From positions 434,001 through 498,000 of the forward strand of contig NZ_JAHUTM010000001.1 of NCBI RefSeq assembly GCF_019209905.1: 64,000 bases of DNA, in the 5' to 3' direction. The translations under genes and the position numbers were made by a program. Of the stretch, positions 55,661-64,000 are shown piece by piece. Numbering within the stretch: position 1 is the first letter of the stretch; the number at the start of each line of letters is the position of its first letter. The DNA comes from Corynebacterium sp. TAE3-ERU12 (lineage in GTDB: Bacteria; Actinomycetota; Actinomycetes; Mycobacteriales; Mycobacteriaceae). Under the pieces are notes generated by a model. That model was given only the letters and a program-made list of their open reading frames with translations, was not told the origin of the DNA and ran no database searches.

Positions 55661-57226
55661 GTGTCCGACCAGGTAAATCACCCCGTTCTCGTCGTCGATT
55701 TCGGCGCCCAGTACGCCCAGCTCATTGCCCGCCGTGTGCGAGAGGCCAACCTGTATTCAGAGGTCATCCCGCATACCGCCACTGCCGCGGAGATTAAGGC
55801 TAAGAATCCGCGTGCCTTGGTGCTCTCCGGTGGCCCGGCTTCTGTGCATACCGACGGTGCCCCCACCTTGGACCCGGAGGTGCTCGAACTCGGTATCCCC
55901 GTATTCGGCATCTGTTACGGCTTCCAGGCCATGACCCAGGCTTTGGGCGGCACTGTTGCCCCCACTGGTGAGCGCGAATACGGCCGCACTCAGCTCAGTG
56001 TCACCGAAGGCGTGTTGCATACCGACGCGCCACAATCCCACGAGGTGTGGATGAGCCACGGTGACGCGGTGACGCAGGCTCCTGATGGTTTCACCGTCAC
56101 TGCCTCCACTAAGGGCGCCCCGGTTGCTGCTTTTGAGTGCGCCGATAAGCGGATGGCTGGTGTGCAGTACCACCCCGAGGTGCGGCATTCGCCCTATGGC
56201 CAGGGCGTGCTGGAACACTTCCTGCGCGATATCGCGGGCCTGGATGCGAACTGGACTGCGGCCAATATTGCCGAGGAGCTCATTGAGCAGGTTCGGGCCC
56301 AGGTCGGTGAGGGCCGTGCTTTGTGTGGCCTGTCCGGTGGTGTGGATTCGGCGGTGGCTGCCGCGATTGTGCAGCGCGCTATTGGGGATCGCCTCACCTG
56401 CGTGTTTGTTGATCATGGTCTGTTGCGTCAGGGCGAGCGCGAGCAGGTTGAGCAGGATTTCGTCGCCGCTACTGGTGCCCGGCTGATTACCGTGCACGAC
56501 TCCGATATTTTCCTTGATGCCTTGGCCGGGGTGACTGACCCGGAGACCAAGCGTAAGACCATTGGCCGGGAGTTCATCCGGTCCTTCGAACGCGCTGTGG
56601 CCCAGGCTCTTGAGGGCGCGCCTGAGGGCGAAACCATTGACTACCTTGTGCAAGGCACCCTGTACCCGGATGTGGTTGAGTCCGGTGGTGGTTCCGGTAC
56701 CGCCAATATCAAGAGTCACCATAATGTCGGCGGTTTGCCCGATGATGTTGAGTTCACCCTGGTAGAGCCGCTGCGTCTGTTGTTCAAGGATGAGGTTCGT
56801 GCGGTGGGCCGCGAGCTGGGCCTGCCGGAGGAGATCGTCGGCCGCCAGCCTTTCCCGGGCCCGGGTTTGGGTATTCGCATTATTGGTGCGGTTGATGCGG
56901 AGCGGCTGGACACTCTGCGTCGTGCCGATGCCATCGCCCGTGCAGAGATGACTGCGGCCGGTTTGGATGACACTGTCTGGCAGTGCCCGGTGGTGTTGCT
57001 TGCCGACGTTCGCAGCGTCGGCGTGCAAGGCGATGGCCGCACCTATGGTCATCCCATTGTGTTGCGCCCGGTGACCTCTGAAGACGCCATGACTGCGGAC
57101 TGGACCCGCGTGCCGTATGAGACCTTGGAGAAGATCTCTACCCGCATTACTAATGAGGTCCCGGAGGTCAACCGAGTAGTGCTGGATATCACTTCCAAGC
57201 CGCCGGGAACGATTGAATGGGAGTAG
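55661..57226 (+). CDS. guaA: GMP synthase (glutamine-hydrolysing)
   Basis: A 521-residue protein converting XMP to GMP. Class I glutaminase domain (about 8-195) with catalytic Cys in GICYGFQAM and the His/Glu pair in YHPEV; ATP-pyrophosphatase domain with the P-loop [13 protein letters not shown], and C-terminal dimerisation domain ending PGTIEWE. GTG 55661 is preferred because TATTCT lies seven bases upstream; ATG 55655 would add two residues. No SD is present. Confidence 0.96.
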   Translation: MSDQVNHPVLVVDFGAQYAQLIARRVREANLYSEVIPHTATAAEIKAKNPRALVLSGGPASVHTDGAPTLDPEVLELGIPVFGICYGFQAMTQALGGTVAPTGEREYGRTQLSVTEGVLHTDAPQSHEVWMSHGDAVTQAPDGFTVTASTKGAPVAAFECADKRMAGVQYHPEVRHSPYGQGVLEHFLRDIAGLDANWTAANIAEELIEQVRAQVGEGRALCGLSGGVDSAVAAAIVQRAIGDRLTCVFVDHGLLRQGEREQVEQDFVAATGARLITVHDSDIFLDALAGVTDPETKRKTIGREFIRSFERAVAQALEGAPEGETIDYLVQGTLYPDVVESGGGSGTANIKSHHNVGGLPDDVEFTLVEPLRLLFKDEVRAVGRELGLPEEIVGRQPFPGPGLGIRIIGAVDAERLDTLRRADAIARAEMTAAGLDDTVWQCPVVLLADVRSVGVQGDGRTYGHPIVLRPVTSEDAMTADWTRVPYETLEKISTRITNEVPEVNRVVLDITSKPPGTIEWE

Positions 57227-57243
57227 AGGCTAGTCTGAGGCGT

Positions 57244-57555
57244 ATGAGTATCGTTAAAATCAACGCCCTTACTGTGCCCGCCGACCACCGGCCCGAGTTG
57301 GAGAAGCGGTTCTCTGCTCGGGCCGGTGTCATTGATGGACAGCCCGGTTTCCTGGGTTTCCAGTTGCTGCGCCCCACTGCCGGTGAGGACCGCTATTTTG
57401 TGGTCACCCACTGGACTGATGAAGAGGCCTACGCGAATTGGCGTGATGGTGAAGCCCGGGCTGCGCACGCAGGTGAGCATGGCAAGCCTGTGGTGGAGGC
57501 CGCCAAGCTGCTGGAATTCGATGTTGTGATGGACGTTCCCGGCACCGAGGAATAA
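57244..57555 (+). CDS. mhuD: Heme-degrading monooxygenase, MhuD-like
   Basis: A 103-residue ferredoxin-like ABM-fold protein. Asn7, Trp66 and His75 occupy exactly the positions of the heme-binding residues of M. tuberculosis MhuD, and long stretches (ELEKRF, PGFLGFQLLRP, YFVVTHW) match it as I recall it. It should bind heme and cleave it oxidatively to release iron. ATG 57244 is seven bases after TAGTCT (57231-57236), suggesting a leaderless mRNA of its own. It lies between guaA and the imuA' cassette; no heme transporter is adjacent. Confidence 0.85.
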   Translation: MSIVKINALTVPADHRPELEKRFSARAGVIDGQPGFLGFQLLRPTAGEDRYFVVTHWTDEEAYANWRDGEARAAHAGEHGKPVVEAAKLLEFDVVMDVPGTEE

Positions 57556-57600
57556 CTCGCTTTTTCGCCTAGTGCAGCGGCGTTGACGCCCCCAAGCGAT

Positions 57601-57616
57601 TCGAATACGATTTCGA
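57601..57616. promoter_or_regulatory. LexA (SOS) box upstream of imuA'-imuB
   Basis: TCGAATACGATTTCGA is an imperfect 16-bp palindrome close to the corynebacterial LexA pattern TCGAA(A/C)ANNTGTTCGA. A further half-site, GTTCGAA (57630-57636), follows. The gene start is 43 bases downstream, so repression until DNA damage is expected. Confidence 0.75.
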
Positions 57617-57658
57617 AATAAGAAAACGTGTTCGAAAGCTGTGGCGGAGGGGGCGGCG

Positions 57659-58468
57659 ATGGAAGCAGTACCGGATCTCTCCGGCCTGGACCGCAGCGAT
57701 GCGATTGCTGCACTGCGTCGCTCCATGTCGCGCATCGCCGCTGTGCCCGACCTGCCCGCGCATTCCGACGTAGGCGCTGCCGGCGCTGGCGGCGCTAGTG
57801 CTGGCGGTGCTGCTGGCGCGCCAACTGGCCAGGCCAGTACGGGCCTGCAGAGTCGGTTCTTACCTGTTCCTGCGGCGCTGTCCGGGGTTCTCCACGGCGC
57901 CTTGGTGCGTGGTGCGGTCACCGAATTAGATACCCCGGGGACGTTGCTTGCCGGGATTGTTGCCGCTGTCACCGAATCCGGCGGGCATATCGCCATCGTG
58001 GGCCTACCAGGGTTTTTGCCTACCGCAGCCGCCGAACAAGGCGCGGACCTGAGTCGCATCCTGGTAGTGCCAGACCCAGGGGAGCGGCCCCTGGAAGTAC
58101 TTGGCACTCTCGCCGATGGGGTGGACCTGGTGGCCGCGGCACTCAACCGCACCCCGCCACCCAGCTATGCCCGGCCCGTCCAGGCCCGGCTGCGTACTGC
58201 GGGGACCGCGTTGCTCTACCTGGGGCACAACTGGCCTGGGGCGGCGGCGCAATTATCCTCCCGGCTTATTGCGGTGCATGGCCTGGGACGCGGGCATGGC
58301 CGGATCAGGGCGCTGGAACACGAGGTCAGTGCCGCCATCGCCGGACGCGCCCCGCAGAGGGTTACGTGGGTAGTCGGTGCCGATACCGACCCGGTGGCAC
58401 GAGCAGCCGCCACTGAGCCCCTTGACGGGTTCGACCGGGCAGCGCAGCAACTACGGATCGCACCATGA
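57659..58468 (+). CDS. imuA': ImuA' damage-inducible mutagenesis protein
   Basis: A 269-residue RecA-fold-like protein with an Ala/Gly-rich segment after residue 35 and the core LLAGIVAAVTESGGHIAIVGLPGFLPTAAAEQGADL. In the mycobacterial mutasome ImuA' acts with ImuB and DnaE2 in translesion synthesis. Start is ATG 57659, with GGAGGGGG five bases upstream; GTG 57641 is an alternative. It overlaps imuB by four bases and is preceded by a LexA box. dnaE2 is not in the window. Confidence 0.85.
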   Translation: MEAVPDLSGLDRSDAIAALRRSMSRIAAVPDLPAHSDVGAAGAGGASAGGAAGAPTGQASTGLQSRFLPVPAALSGVLHGALVRGAVTELDTPGTLLAGIVAAVTESGGHIAIVGLPGFLPTAAAEQGADLSRILVVPDPGERPLEVLGTLADGVDLVAAALNRTPPPSYARPVQARLRTAGTALLYLGHNWPGAAAQLSSRLIAVHGLGRGHGRIRALEHEVSAAIAGRAPQRVTWVVGADTDPVARAAATEPLDGFDRAAQQLRIAP

Positions 58469-60051
58469 CCACTCACCGGGTCATTGTGGTGTGGTTGCCG
58501 GACTGGCCGGTCCAAGCTGCCCGGCTGGCCGCCGGCGCCGAGGCGCATACTGCCTTAGCCCCGGCCGCGATCATTACCGGCAACCAGGTCAGTGCATGTT
58601 CCGCAGCAGCGCGCCGGGCCGGTATCCGCCGTGGCCATAGCCGTCGGTACGCCCAGGCCTCCTGCCCCCAAGTGCAGCTCACCGACGCTGATCCCACCCG
58701 CGATGCCGCCCAGTTTGAGCCAGTACTTGCTGGCCTATGCGATATCGCGGCCGGAGTGGAATCATTGCGCCCCGGCCTGGTTGCCGTATCCGCCTACGGC
58801 CCGGCGCGCTATCACGGCAGTGAGGACCGGGCGATGGAATTACTCGTCGATGCCGCCGCAATTGCCGGGGCGGATTGTCTTAGTGGGGTGGCCGATGACC
58901 TGGTCACTGCGGTGCTGGCGGCCAGGCGTGGGGTGCATGTGCCACCCGGGCAGACTGCCGCATTCATGCAGCATATTTCGCTTATCGAAGTCGCCGCAGA
59001 GACCGCACTGGGGTTGTCCGAGGACCTTGTTGAGATGTGGTCTCGGATGGGGTTGCGCACACTGGGGGATATCGCCGGGTTACCGGCTGCTGAGGTGGCG
59101 AACCGATTCGGCGCGCAGGGCGCGTACTGGCACCGGGTTGCCCGAGGAGACCATGGCCAAGGTGTATCTGCGGCACCCGCCACAGTCGATCTCAGTGTGC
59201 AATACCGCCCGGAAGAGCCAGTACACCGCGTCGATACCGCAGCGTTTATTGCCCGCAGCTTGGCTGGCCAGCTGCACCACAGTCTGCGCGAGGCCGGGTA
59301 CTGCTGCACCCGGTTGGCGGTATCAGCCGAACTCACCGATGGCGCCCGCTTGCGCCGAGTGTGGCGCTGCACAGGCCCGTTGACTGAGGCCACCACCGCT
59401 GACCGGGTGCGGTGGCAACTCGACGGGTGGCTCACTGAGCGCCGGGCGGGTACTGCCTGCACAGATAGTGATAGCGCCGATGAGCCCGGCGGCATTGTGG
59501 AATTACAGCTTGAGCCGCTCGACGTGAACGTCGCCGGGGATATCCACGAGGCCTTGTGGGGTGGGCCTGATGGCGCTGCCCAACGTGCGGAACGCGCCGC
59601 GATACGAGTGCAGGGTCTGCTTGGGCCAGATGCGGTGCGCCGGCCTGTCACCGTCGGTGGCCGGGGGCCCCAAGAGCGCGTCGCCCTTGTCCCCGTAGGT
59701 GAGGAAGCCCCGGCGGAATCTGGCCCGTGGCCTGGTGCGGTGCTTGCGCCATCACCACCGCTGACGCACCCATCGGCCCAGGTGCAGTTGCTGGGGGATG
59801 CTGACAACCCCATTGCGGTGACCGGGCGGGGCATGTTGACCGACCAACCCACAGCGCTGCTGCGCGGTGCACAGACACTGCCGGTGACCGCCTGGGCTGG
59901 GCCGTGGCCCATTGATGAGCGCTGGTGGGTGCCCGATGGTGCGCACCGGGCAGCCCGGATGCAGGTGGTGGTCGACAATAAAGGCGCGCCCGAGGCTTAT
60001 TTACTCATCGGGCATAAAGGCAAGTGGCGTATCGAAGGCGCGTACCGCTAG
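58465..60051 (+). CDS. imuB: ImuB, catalytically inactive Y-family polymerase homologue
   Basis: A 528-residue Y-family-like protein (VIVVWLPDWPVQAARL at the start; AGIRRGHSRR; LSGVADDLVTAVLAAR; helix-hairpin region LRTLGDIAGLP). The acidic metal ligands of true DinB/UmuC polymerases are not seen in the expected motifs, as is known for ImuB, which instead bridges the beta clamp, ImuA' and DnaE2. The 3' end overlaps the convergent lipoprotein gene by four bases. Co-regulated with imuA' by LexA. Confidence 0.9.
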   Translation: MTTHRVIVVWLPDWPVQAARLAAGAEAHTALAPAAIITGNQVSACSAAARRAGIRRGHSRRYAQASCPQVQLTDADPTRDAAQFEPVLAGLCDIAAGVESLRPGLVAVSAYGPARYHGSEDRAMELLVDAAAIAGADCLSGVADDLVTAVLAARRGVHVPPGQTAAFMQHISLIEVAAETALGLSEDLVEMWSRMGLRTLGDIAGLPAAEVANRFGAQGAYWHRVARGDHGQGVSAAPATVDLSVQYRPEEPVHRVDTAAFIARSLAGQLHHSLREAGYCCTRLAVSAELTDGARLRRVWRCTGPLTEATTADRVRWQLDGWLTERRAGTACTDSDSADEPGGIVELQLEPLDVNVAGDIHEALWGGPDGAAQRAERAAIRVQGLLGPDAVRRPVTVGGRGPQERVALVPVGEEAPAESGPWPGAVLAPSPPLTHPSAQVQLLGDADNPIAVTGRGMLTDQPTALLRGAQTLPVTAWAGPWPIDERWWVPDGAHRAARMQVVVDNKGAPEAYLLIGHKGKWRIEGAYR

Positions 60052-60770
60052 TCGTGCTTGATATCAATAACGATGCGCTGTGGGTCTTTCAGGTGGAATA
60101 CCCGGAAGGGGCGCTTAGAGCCCTTAATCGAAATGAGGTACTGGGTGCGGCCCTCGAAAATATTATGACCGGAGACCTCCACCACAGCATCAGTAGTGGT
60201 GGGGGTCAACGTACCGGCGGTCAAATCCTGAATGCCGAGTTCGAAGGGGTAGCCCGTACCGGACAGATGTACCATCAGCGCCTGGTCGCCGGGGTGGGCA
60301 ATGGGCATCCCGGAACCGTCCTGGGCGGGGGTGTCGGTATAGCGCACATCCCAGCCGGCCCCATCAGCACCATCGAATTCAAAGACAACGCGGTCGTAGT
60401 CCTCATGCGCGCCGACGCGCACGTCGGTAATGCCCAGACCAGTGGTCAGGGGGCGCTGGTTGGAGGGGGAGCGAGAAAACTCCTTATCCTTGGGCTCGTC
60501 CGGGTCCAAGGTGACCGTGGTGGTCTGCGTTTTGGTGCTGGTGGTCGACTCGGTGCTCGTGCTGGTGCCGGTATTGGTTGTGGTCTCGGTGACCGTTTCT
60601 GTTTCCGTTTCGGTCGACGGGTCGACATCACGCATAGACACCGCTTGTTCGCCCTGCTCCGGCTGGGCCGGTTCATTATCGGCGCAGGCGGCGGTGAACG
60701 CCACACAGGCAACCAGGGGCACGGCAGTTATCAGCCTCATCATGTGGGTCCAACTCGTCTGCTGCGTCAT
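60048..60770 (-). CDS. AMIN-like domain secreted lipoprotein
   Basis: A 240-residue protein with a hydrophobic signal and a TAAC lipobox-like site (Cys29), a Thr/Glu/Ser-rich linker (about 45-85), and a C-terminal beta-rich domain (GITDVRVGAHEDYDRVVFEF ... FRVFHLKDPQRIVIDI) typical of AMIN-like domains, which bind envelope polymers. ATG 60770 has TACGGT seven bases upstream on the coding strand, so a leaderless start is likely. Transcribed divergently from the next gene. Confidence 0.82.
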   Translation of the reverse strand: MTQQTSWTHMMRLITAVPLVACVAFTAACADNEPAQPEQGEQAVSMRDVDPSTETETETVTETTTNTGTSTSTESTTSTKTQTTTVTLDPDEPKDKEFSRSPSNQRPLTTGLGITDVRVGAHEDYDRVVFEFDGADGAGWDVRYTDTPAQDGSGMPIAHPGDQALMVHLSGTGYPFELGIQDLTAGTLTPTTTDAVVEVSGHNIFEGRTQYLISIKGSKRPFRVFHLKDPQRIVIDIKHD

Positions 60771-60863
60771 GCCCAAAACCGTAGGCATAGTGGTATGCCC
60801 GACGCAATTAATGCCAGGTAGAGGCACTGAGCCAGTGGAATAACCTTGTTAGGCTTACAACTT

Positions 60864-61922
60864 ATGAACGACTGCACCGATCCGGCAGAGTCTGCCTGCG
60901 CGCCCCAACCCACCCCAGGTCAGCGGCGCGGGGTGAATACTGCTGAGGAGTGCAGCACCGCCTCCGATAGTTGTGATACCCCCACCCGGCGCCCCGCGCG
61001 GGCGAAGGCGAAATCAGCACGACCGCGCCCCGAAGGCTGCTCTGACCGAGACGCCGAACCACTTGCCGGCACGGCCAAATCCGCCACGCTATTTATCGCC
61101 CTGGAATACCGGGCCGGCTGGAGTCGCGACATTCTTGATGGGGGAGTGTTCGGCGAGGCCGAGTCGAAGGAAATCTCCCGGTGGCTCAAAGAACGCGGCG
61201 CGCAATTGCAGCTCATCCGACGTCCCGGCCGCGCCGGGCAGCGCCGTGGCGACGATGATGATGGCCAGCGGGTGGTGTTTATTTCGCACTGCAGCCCCAA
61301 CCAACCCGGCGGCGCCTGGATGGAAACCCGCACGGTCAGCGGTATTGCGGAGCTGATGAGCCTCGATATCCGCCACGGCAAGCCCACCGCTGGTGCCCAT
61401 ATCACCGGAGAGCCCTTATTGCTGGTGTGCACCCACGGCAAACGGGATAAATGCTGTGCGCTCAAGGGCCGCCCGGTGGCCGCGGAATTACACAGCAAAC
61501 ACGGTGATCGGGTCTGGGAAACCTCCCATTCCAAAGGCCACCGCTTCGCCCCGACGATGTTGCTGATGCCGTGGAACTACTCCTATGGCCGGATCAGTAT
61601 CGCAGAGACCGATGCAGTGGTGCATGCTGCAGCTAATGAGCGCCTTGAGTTCACCGGCTGTCGGGGCCGGGGTACCTGGAAACCTCGGGGGCAGGTCGCT
61701 GAGCTGGCCGCCCGGCGGTTTATTGGTTCGCGCGGTTTAGATGATGTCATCGAGGTCACCGACACTGATACGGCAGTGGTGGTGCGTTTCCGTTCCGGTA
61801 AACGCTGCGCGGTGCAGTTAGAACAAATCGTCACCGACGCGGTGATCTCCAGCTGCGGGGATAATCCGAAACCACAAAAGGGCTGGGTGGCTACTGAAGT
61901 CACTGTGCTGCCGCCGAGGTAG
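60864..61922 (+). CDS. Sucrase/ferredoxin-like family protein
   Basis: A 352-residue protein. After a ~65-residue low-complexity N-terminus rich in Thr, Cys and basic residues comes the Suc/Fer-like domain, with ATLFIALEYRAGWSRD, VFISHCSPNQPGG and the thioredoxin-fold [2Fe-2S]-like motif LLVCTHGKRDKCCALKG. Redox function is inferred from these cysteines; partners are unknown. The ATG is 8 bases after TAGGCT (60850-60855), suggesting a leaderless mRNA. Followed by a strong terminator. Confidence 0.85.
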   Translation: MNDCTDPAESACAPQPTPGQRRGVNTAEECSTASDSCDTPTRRPARAKAKSARPRPEGCSDRDAEPLAGTAKSATLFIALEYRAGWSRDILDGGVFGEAESKEISRWLKERGAQLQLIRRPGRAGQRRGDDDDGQRVVFISHCSPNQPGGAWMETRTVSGIAELMSLDIRHGKPTAGAHITGEPLLLVCTHGKRDKCCALKGRPVAAELHSKHGDRVWETSHSKGHRFAPTMLLMPWNYSYGRISIAETDAVVHAAANERLEFTGCRGRGTWKPRGQVAELAARRFIGSRGLDDVIEVTDTDTAVVVRFRSGKRCAVQLEQIVTDAVISSCGDNPKPQKGWVATEVTVLPPR

Positions 61923-61934
61923 GGAACATAAAAA

Positions 61935-61967
61935 CGGGCCACCGGAGGAAAACTCCGGTGGCCCGTG
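61935..61967. terminator. Bidirectional terminator between convergent genes
   Basis: A perfect 14-bp stem (61935-61948 with 61954-61967) with a GAAAA loop, preceded by AAAAA that supplies a T-run for the metNI transcript coming from the right. Confidence 0.88.
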
Positions 61968-61985
61968 TGGGGTTGTTCGACGTGG

Positions 61986-62669
61986 TTAGCGGCGCATGAC
62001 GCGCTTAGCCAGGTAGTTGCCCAGCAACTGCGCGGCCTGCACGATAAGCACGATGACCAGGGTGGTTACCAGGGTCACATTCCAGTCGAAGGCACGGTAG
62101 CCGTAGACGATGGCGAAGTTACCCAAACCGCCGCCGCCGATATATCCGGCCATGGCCGACATATCCACCACGGCGATGAAGGCGAAGGTGTAGCCCAGAA
62201 TCAACGGCCCCAGCGCCTCCGGCACGATGACCGTGCGGATAATGCGCCACGGTGAGGCGCCCATAGCGCGAGCGGCCTCAATAATGCCCGGGTCAATGGA
62301 CATCAGGTTCTGTTCCACCAGGCGTGCCACAGCGAAGGAGGCAGCCACCGACATCACGAAGATGGCGGCCTCAGTGCCGATAGTAGAACCCACCACCTGC
62401 ACCGTGATGGGGCCCATGGCGGTGACCAAAATGATGAACGGAATCGGGCGGATGAAGTTCACCAGCACGTTCAGGGCCGTGTTGAACGGTCCGGACGGCA
62501 TGATGCCGCTGCGGCGACTGATGTAGAGCAACACACCCAAGGCCAGGCCGACGATGCCACCGATGAGCATGGTCAAACCGACCATCCACAGGGTTTCACC
62601 GAAGGCTTCGACCATGCGGGGACGCAACTGGTCCCAGTTGGTGTCGGCGGCGAGAACTAATTGGTTCAT
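61986..62669 (-). CDS. metI: Methionine ABC importer permease
   Basis: A 227-residue permease with five TM helices and the EAA loop IIEAARAMGASPWRIIRTVIVPEALG, as in MetI. Works with MetN and MetQ to import methionine. The start overlaps the metN stop by four bases. Last gene of the metQ-metN-metI operon, which enters the window from the right. Confidence 0.93.
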   Translation of the reverse strand: MNQLVLAADTNWDQLRPRMVEAFGETLWMVGLTMLIGGIVGLALGVLLYISRRSGIMPSGPFNTALNVLVNFIRPIPFIILVTAMGPITVQVVGSTIGTEAAIFVMSVAASFAVARLVEQNLMSIDPGIIEAARAMGASPWRIIRTVIVPEALGPLILGYTFAFIAVVDMSAMAGYIGGGGLGNFAIVYGYRAFDWNVTLVTTLVIVLIVQAAQLLGNYLAKRVMRR

Positions 62670-63739
62670 GCCAGGACCTCCGTTTCGGTGTACTGCTTCC
62701 AGGCGGCAATAACCTCATCCAGGGCACCACGGTCAGCGGGCTCATCATTGCGGTTGGTAAGCCGCAGGGTGAGCCGGCCGAAAGCGTGGGCCTGCACGTT
62801 GGTCACTGAGCCGTGGGCGACAGACGCATCCAGGCCGTGCTCGGCGGCGACGCCCATCAACGTGGTCAACGGAACTGTGTCGTCGATCCGCACCGTCACC
62901 AATGCTGCCTTGTCCGCGTTGACGCGAGCCGAATCCAGCTCGCGGCCTTCGGGACGGTCACGCAGCGCAGTGGCGGTGAACCGGCGGGCGGTTTCGGTCT
63001 GCGGGTTGGCGAAAATATCGTGCACCGAACCCTGCTCGACCACTCGGCCACCATCCATGACCGCTACTTCGTCGGCGATGGCGCGCACCACCGACATCTC
63101 GTGGGTAATGAGGATGATGGTCACACCGAGGTCCCGGTTTACCTGACGCAGCAGGGCCAGCACCTCAGCGGTGGTCTCCGGGTCGAGCGCGGACGTCGCC
63201 TCGTCGGCAAGCAGCAGGCGGGGGTTGGTCGCCAGCGCACGGGCAATGCCCACACGCTGCTTCTGACCACCCGAGAGTTGCTCGGGGTAAGCGTCGCCGC
63301 GGTTACCCAGACCAACGAACTCGAGGAGTTCCTGGACGCGGGCTTTGCGTTCTTTACTGCTCGCCCCGGTCAGCTCTAGGGGGTAGGCGACATTGCCTGC
63401 CACCGTGCGCGAGCTGAACAGGTTGAACTGCTGGAAGATCATGCCGATCTCCCGGCGGATACTGCGCAGCTGGCGCTCACTCATGCCGACGATATCGGTG
63501 TCATCGAGCAAGATCTTGCCTTCAGAGGCGCGCTCTAGCCCGTTGACCAGTCGAATCAACGTGGACTTGCCGGCGCCGGAATAACCGATGACGCCAAGGA
63601 TCTTGCCCGACTCGACCTTGAGGGAGACATCGTTGACTGCCTCGGTGGCTGCTTTGCCGGAGCCGAAGACCTTTGTGACGTTCTCAAAGCGGACGGTAGT
63701 GCCGCCGGTGGCGGCTGTTTGTGCGGGCTTACTCGCCAT
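62666..63739 (-). CDS. metN: Methionine ABC importer ATP-binding protein
   Basis: A 357-residue ABC ATPase with Walker A GYSGAGKS, signature LSGGQKQRVGIARAL, Walker B LLLADEATSALDP and H-loop THEMSVV; residues ~265-350 form the C-terminal NIL regulatory domain, which in E. coli MetN binds methionine and inhibits transport. ATG 63739 overlaps the end of metQ by 11 bases; the frame to 63841 is antisense or non-coding. Confidence 0.94.
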   Translation of the reverse strand: MASKPAQTAATGGTTVRFENVTKVFGSGKAATEAVNDVSLKVESGKILGVIGYSGAGKSTLIRLVNGLERASEGKILLDDTDIVGMSERQLRSIRREIGMIFQQFNLFSSRTVAGNVAYPLELTGASSKERKARVQELLEFVGLGNRGDAYPEQLSGGQKQRVGIARALATNPRLLLADEATSALDPETTAEVLALLRQVNRDLGVTIILITHEMSVVRAIADEVAVMDGGRVVEQGSVHDIFANPQTETARRFTATALRDRPEGRELDSARVNADKAALVTVRIDDTVPLTTLMGVAAEHGLDASVAHGSVTNVQAHAFGRLTLRLTNRNDEPADRGALDEVIAAWKQYTETEVLA

Positions 63740-64000
63740 TGGGGTTTTCTCGCGCGTCTTCCTCAGCGCGGTCCAGGATCTTCTGCAGATCTTCGGGGCT
63801 GCGCTCCACCGGCACGGAGGTACCGCGGGAATCGCGTTCAACGGCGGCGAGGACTTCGGGGTCGTGCCACAGCTTCACCAGGGTCTGCAGGTCCTTGTTG
63901 TCCTTATTGGCCTCGGTGGTGACGAAGACGTTGATGTACGGCTCGGCTGCGGGGTCTTCCGGATTGTCCTCGTAGATGGAGGAGTTCGGGTCGATGCCCG
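63729..64000 (-). CDS. metQ: Methionine-binding lipoprotein MetQ (C-terminal part, runs off the window)
   Basis: About 90 residues, ending at a TAA on the complement of 63729-63731. The segment reads NPEDPAAEPYINVFVTTEANKDN and later LVKLWHDPEVLAAV, matching the C-terminal lobe of MetQ/NlpA proteins (residues that close over the substrate). The signal peptide and promoter lie outside. Overlaps metN by 11 bases, consistent with a coupled operon. Confidence 0.9.
   Translation of the reverse strand, partial: GIDPNSSIYEDNPEDPAAEPYINVFVTTEANKDNKDLQTLVKLWHDPEVLAAVERDSRGTSVPVERSPEDLQKILDRAEEDARENPNGE

Noticed and set aside
60441..60640. Repetitive Thr/Glu/Ser coding stretch as a mobile or CRISPR-like repeat
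   Set aside because: It is the low-complexity linker of a lipoprotein; unit length and spacing are irregular. No CRISPR array was seen anywhere in the window.

Overview
The window looks like a chromosomal segment of a high-GC mycolic-acid actinobacterium, most likely a Corynebacterium. Three things point there: an ESX-4-like type VII secretion locus next to rplM-rpsI; the order glmM, glmS, nnr, alr, tsaE, tsaB, rimI, tsaD, groES, groEL1, whiB-type, sigD, anti-sigma, guaB2, guaB3, guaA, which is shared with Mycobacterium; and many apparently leaderless genes with TANNNT -10 boxes.

Layout. 1-60: tail of an upstream gene, probably truA. 157-3107: a DUF6541 membrane protein and a lipoprotein. 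3142-14161: type VII secretion genes on alternating strands (eccE-, eccB+, mycP-, eccD-, eccC+, an Rv3446c-like gene+, and two WXG100 genes+). 14227-16143: a small membrane protein, then rplM-rpsI. 16285-23404: an acyltransferase/SGNH protein and an oligopeptide ABC importer. 23624-31372: glmM, then a complete mevalonate pathway (idi, mvaK1, mvaD, mvaK2, mvaA, mvaS). 31492-33442: three unfamiliar genes whose promoter resembles that of the esx pair. 33520-40402: a hydrolase-fold protein, glmS, an ABC-2 exporter and an MFS transporter. 40413-50118: nnr, alr, a hydrolase, the tRNA t6A genes, a TetR gene on the opposite strand, and groES-groEL. 50209-57226: whiB-type gene, sigD with its anti-sigma factor, a DUF5319 gene and the GMP genes guaB, guaB3, guaA. 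57244-61922: a MhuD-like heme oxygenase, an SOS-controlled imuA'-imuB cassette, an AMIN-like lipoprotein and a sucrase/ferredoxin-like protein. 61986-64000: metI, metN and a partial metQ.

How the parts connect. The esx promoter (13407-13445) and the promoter of the 31492-33442 locus share an ungapped 39-bp block with the GGAAC-N18-CGTC architecture of mycobacterial SigM-type ECF promoters. This suggests that the second locus is co-regulated with, and possibly supplies substrates or accessories to, the type VII system. The mevalonate genes sit between glmM and glmS, which are close neighbours in relatives. Separately, the 10-mer GCTTGCCGAC occurs at least 19 times on both strands and in several reading frames, far above chance, and may be a DNA-level signal. 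Most mechanistic statements rest on motif recognition by eye; no database search was possible.
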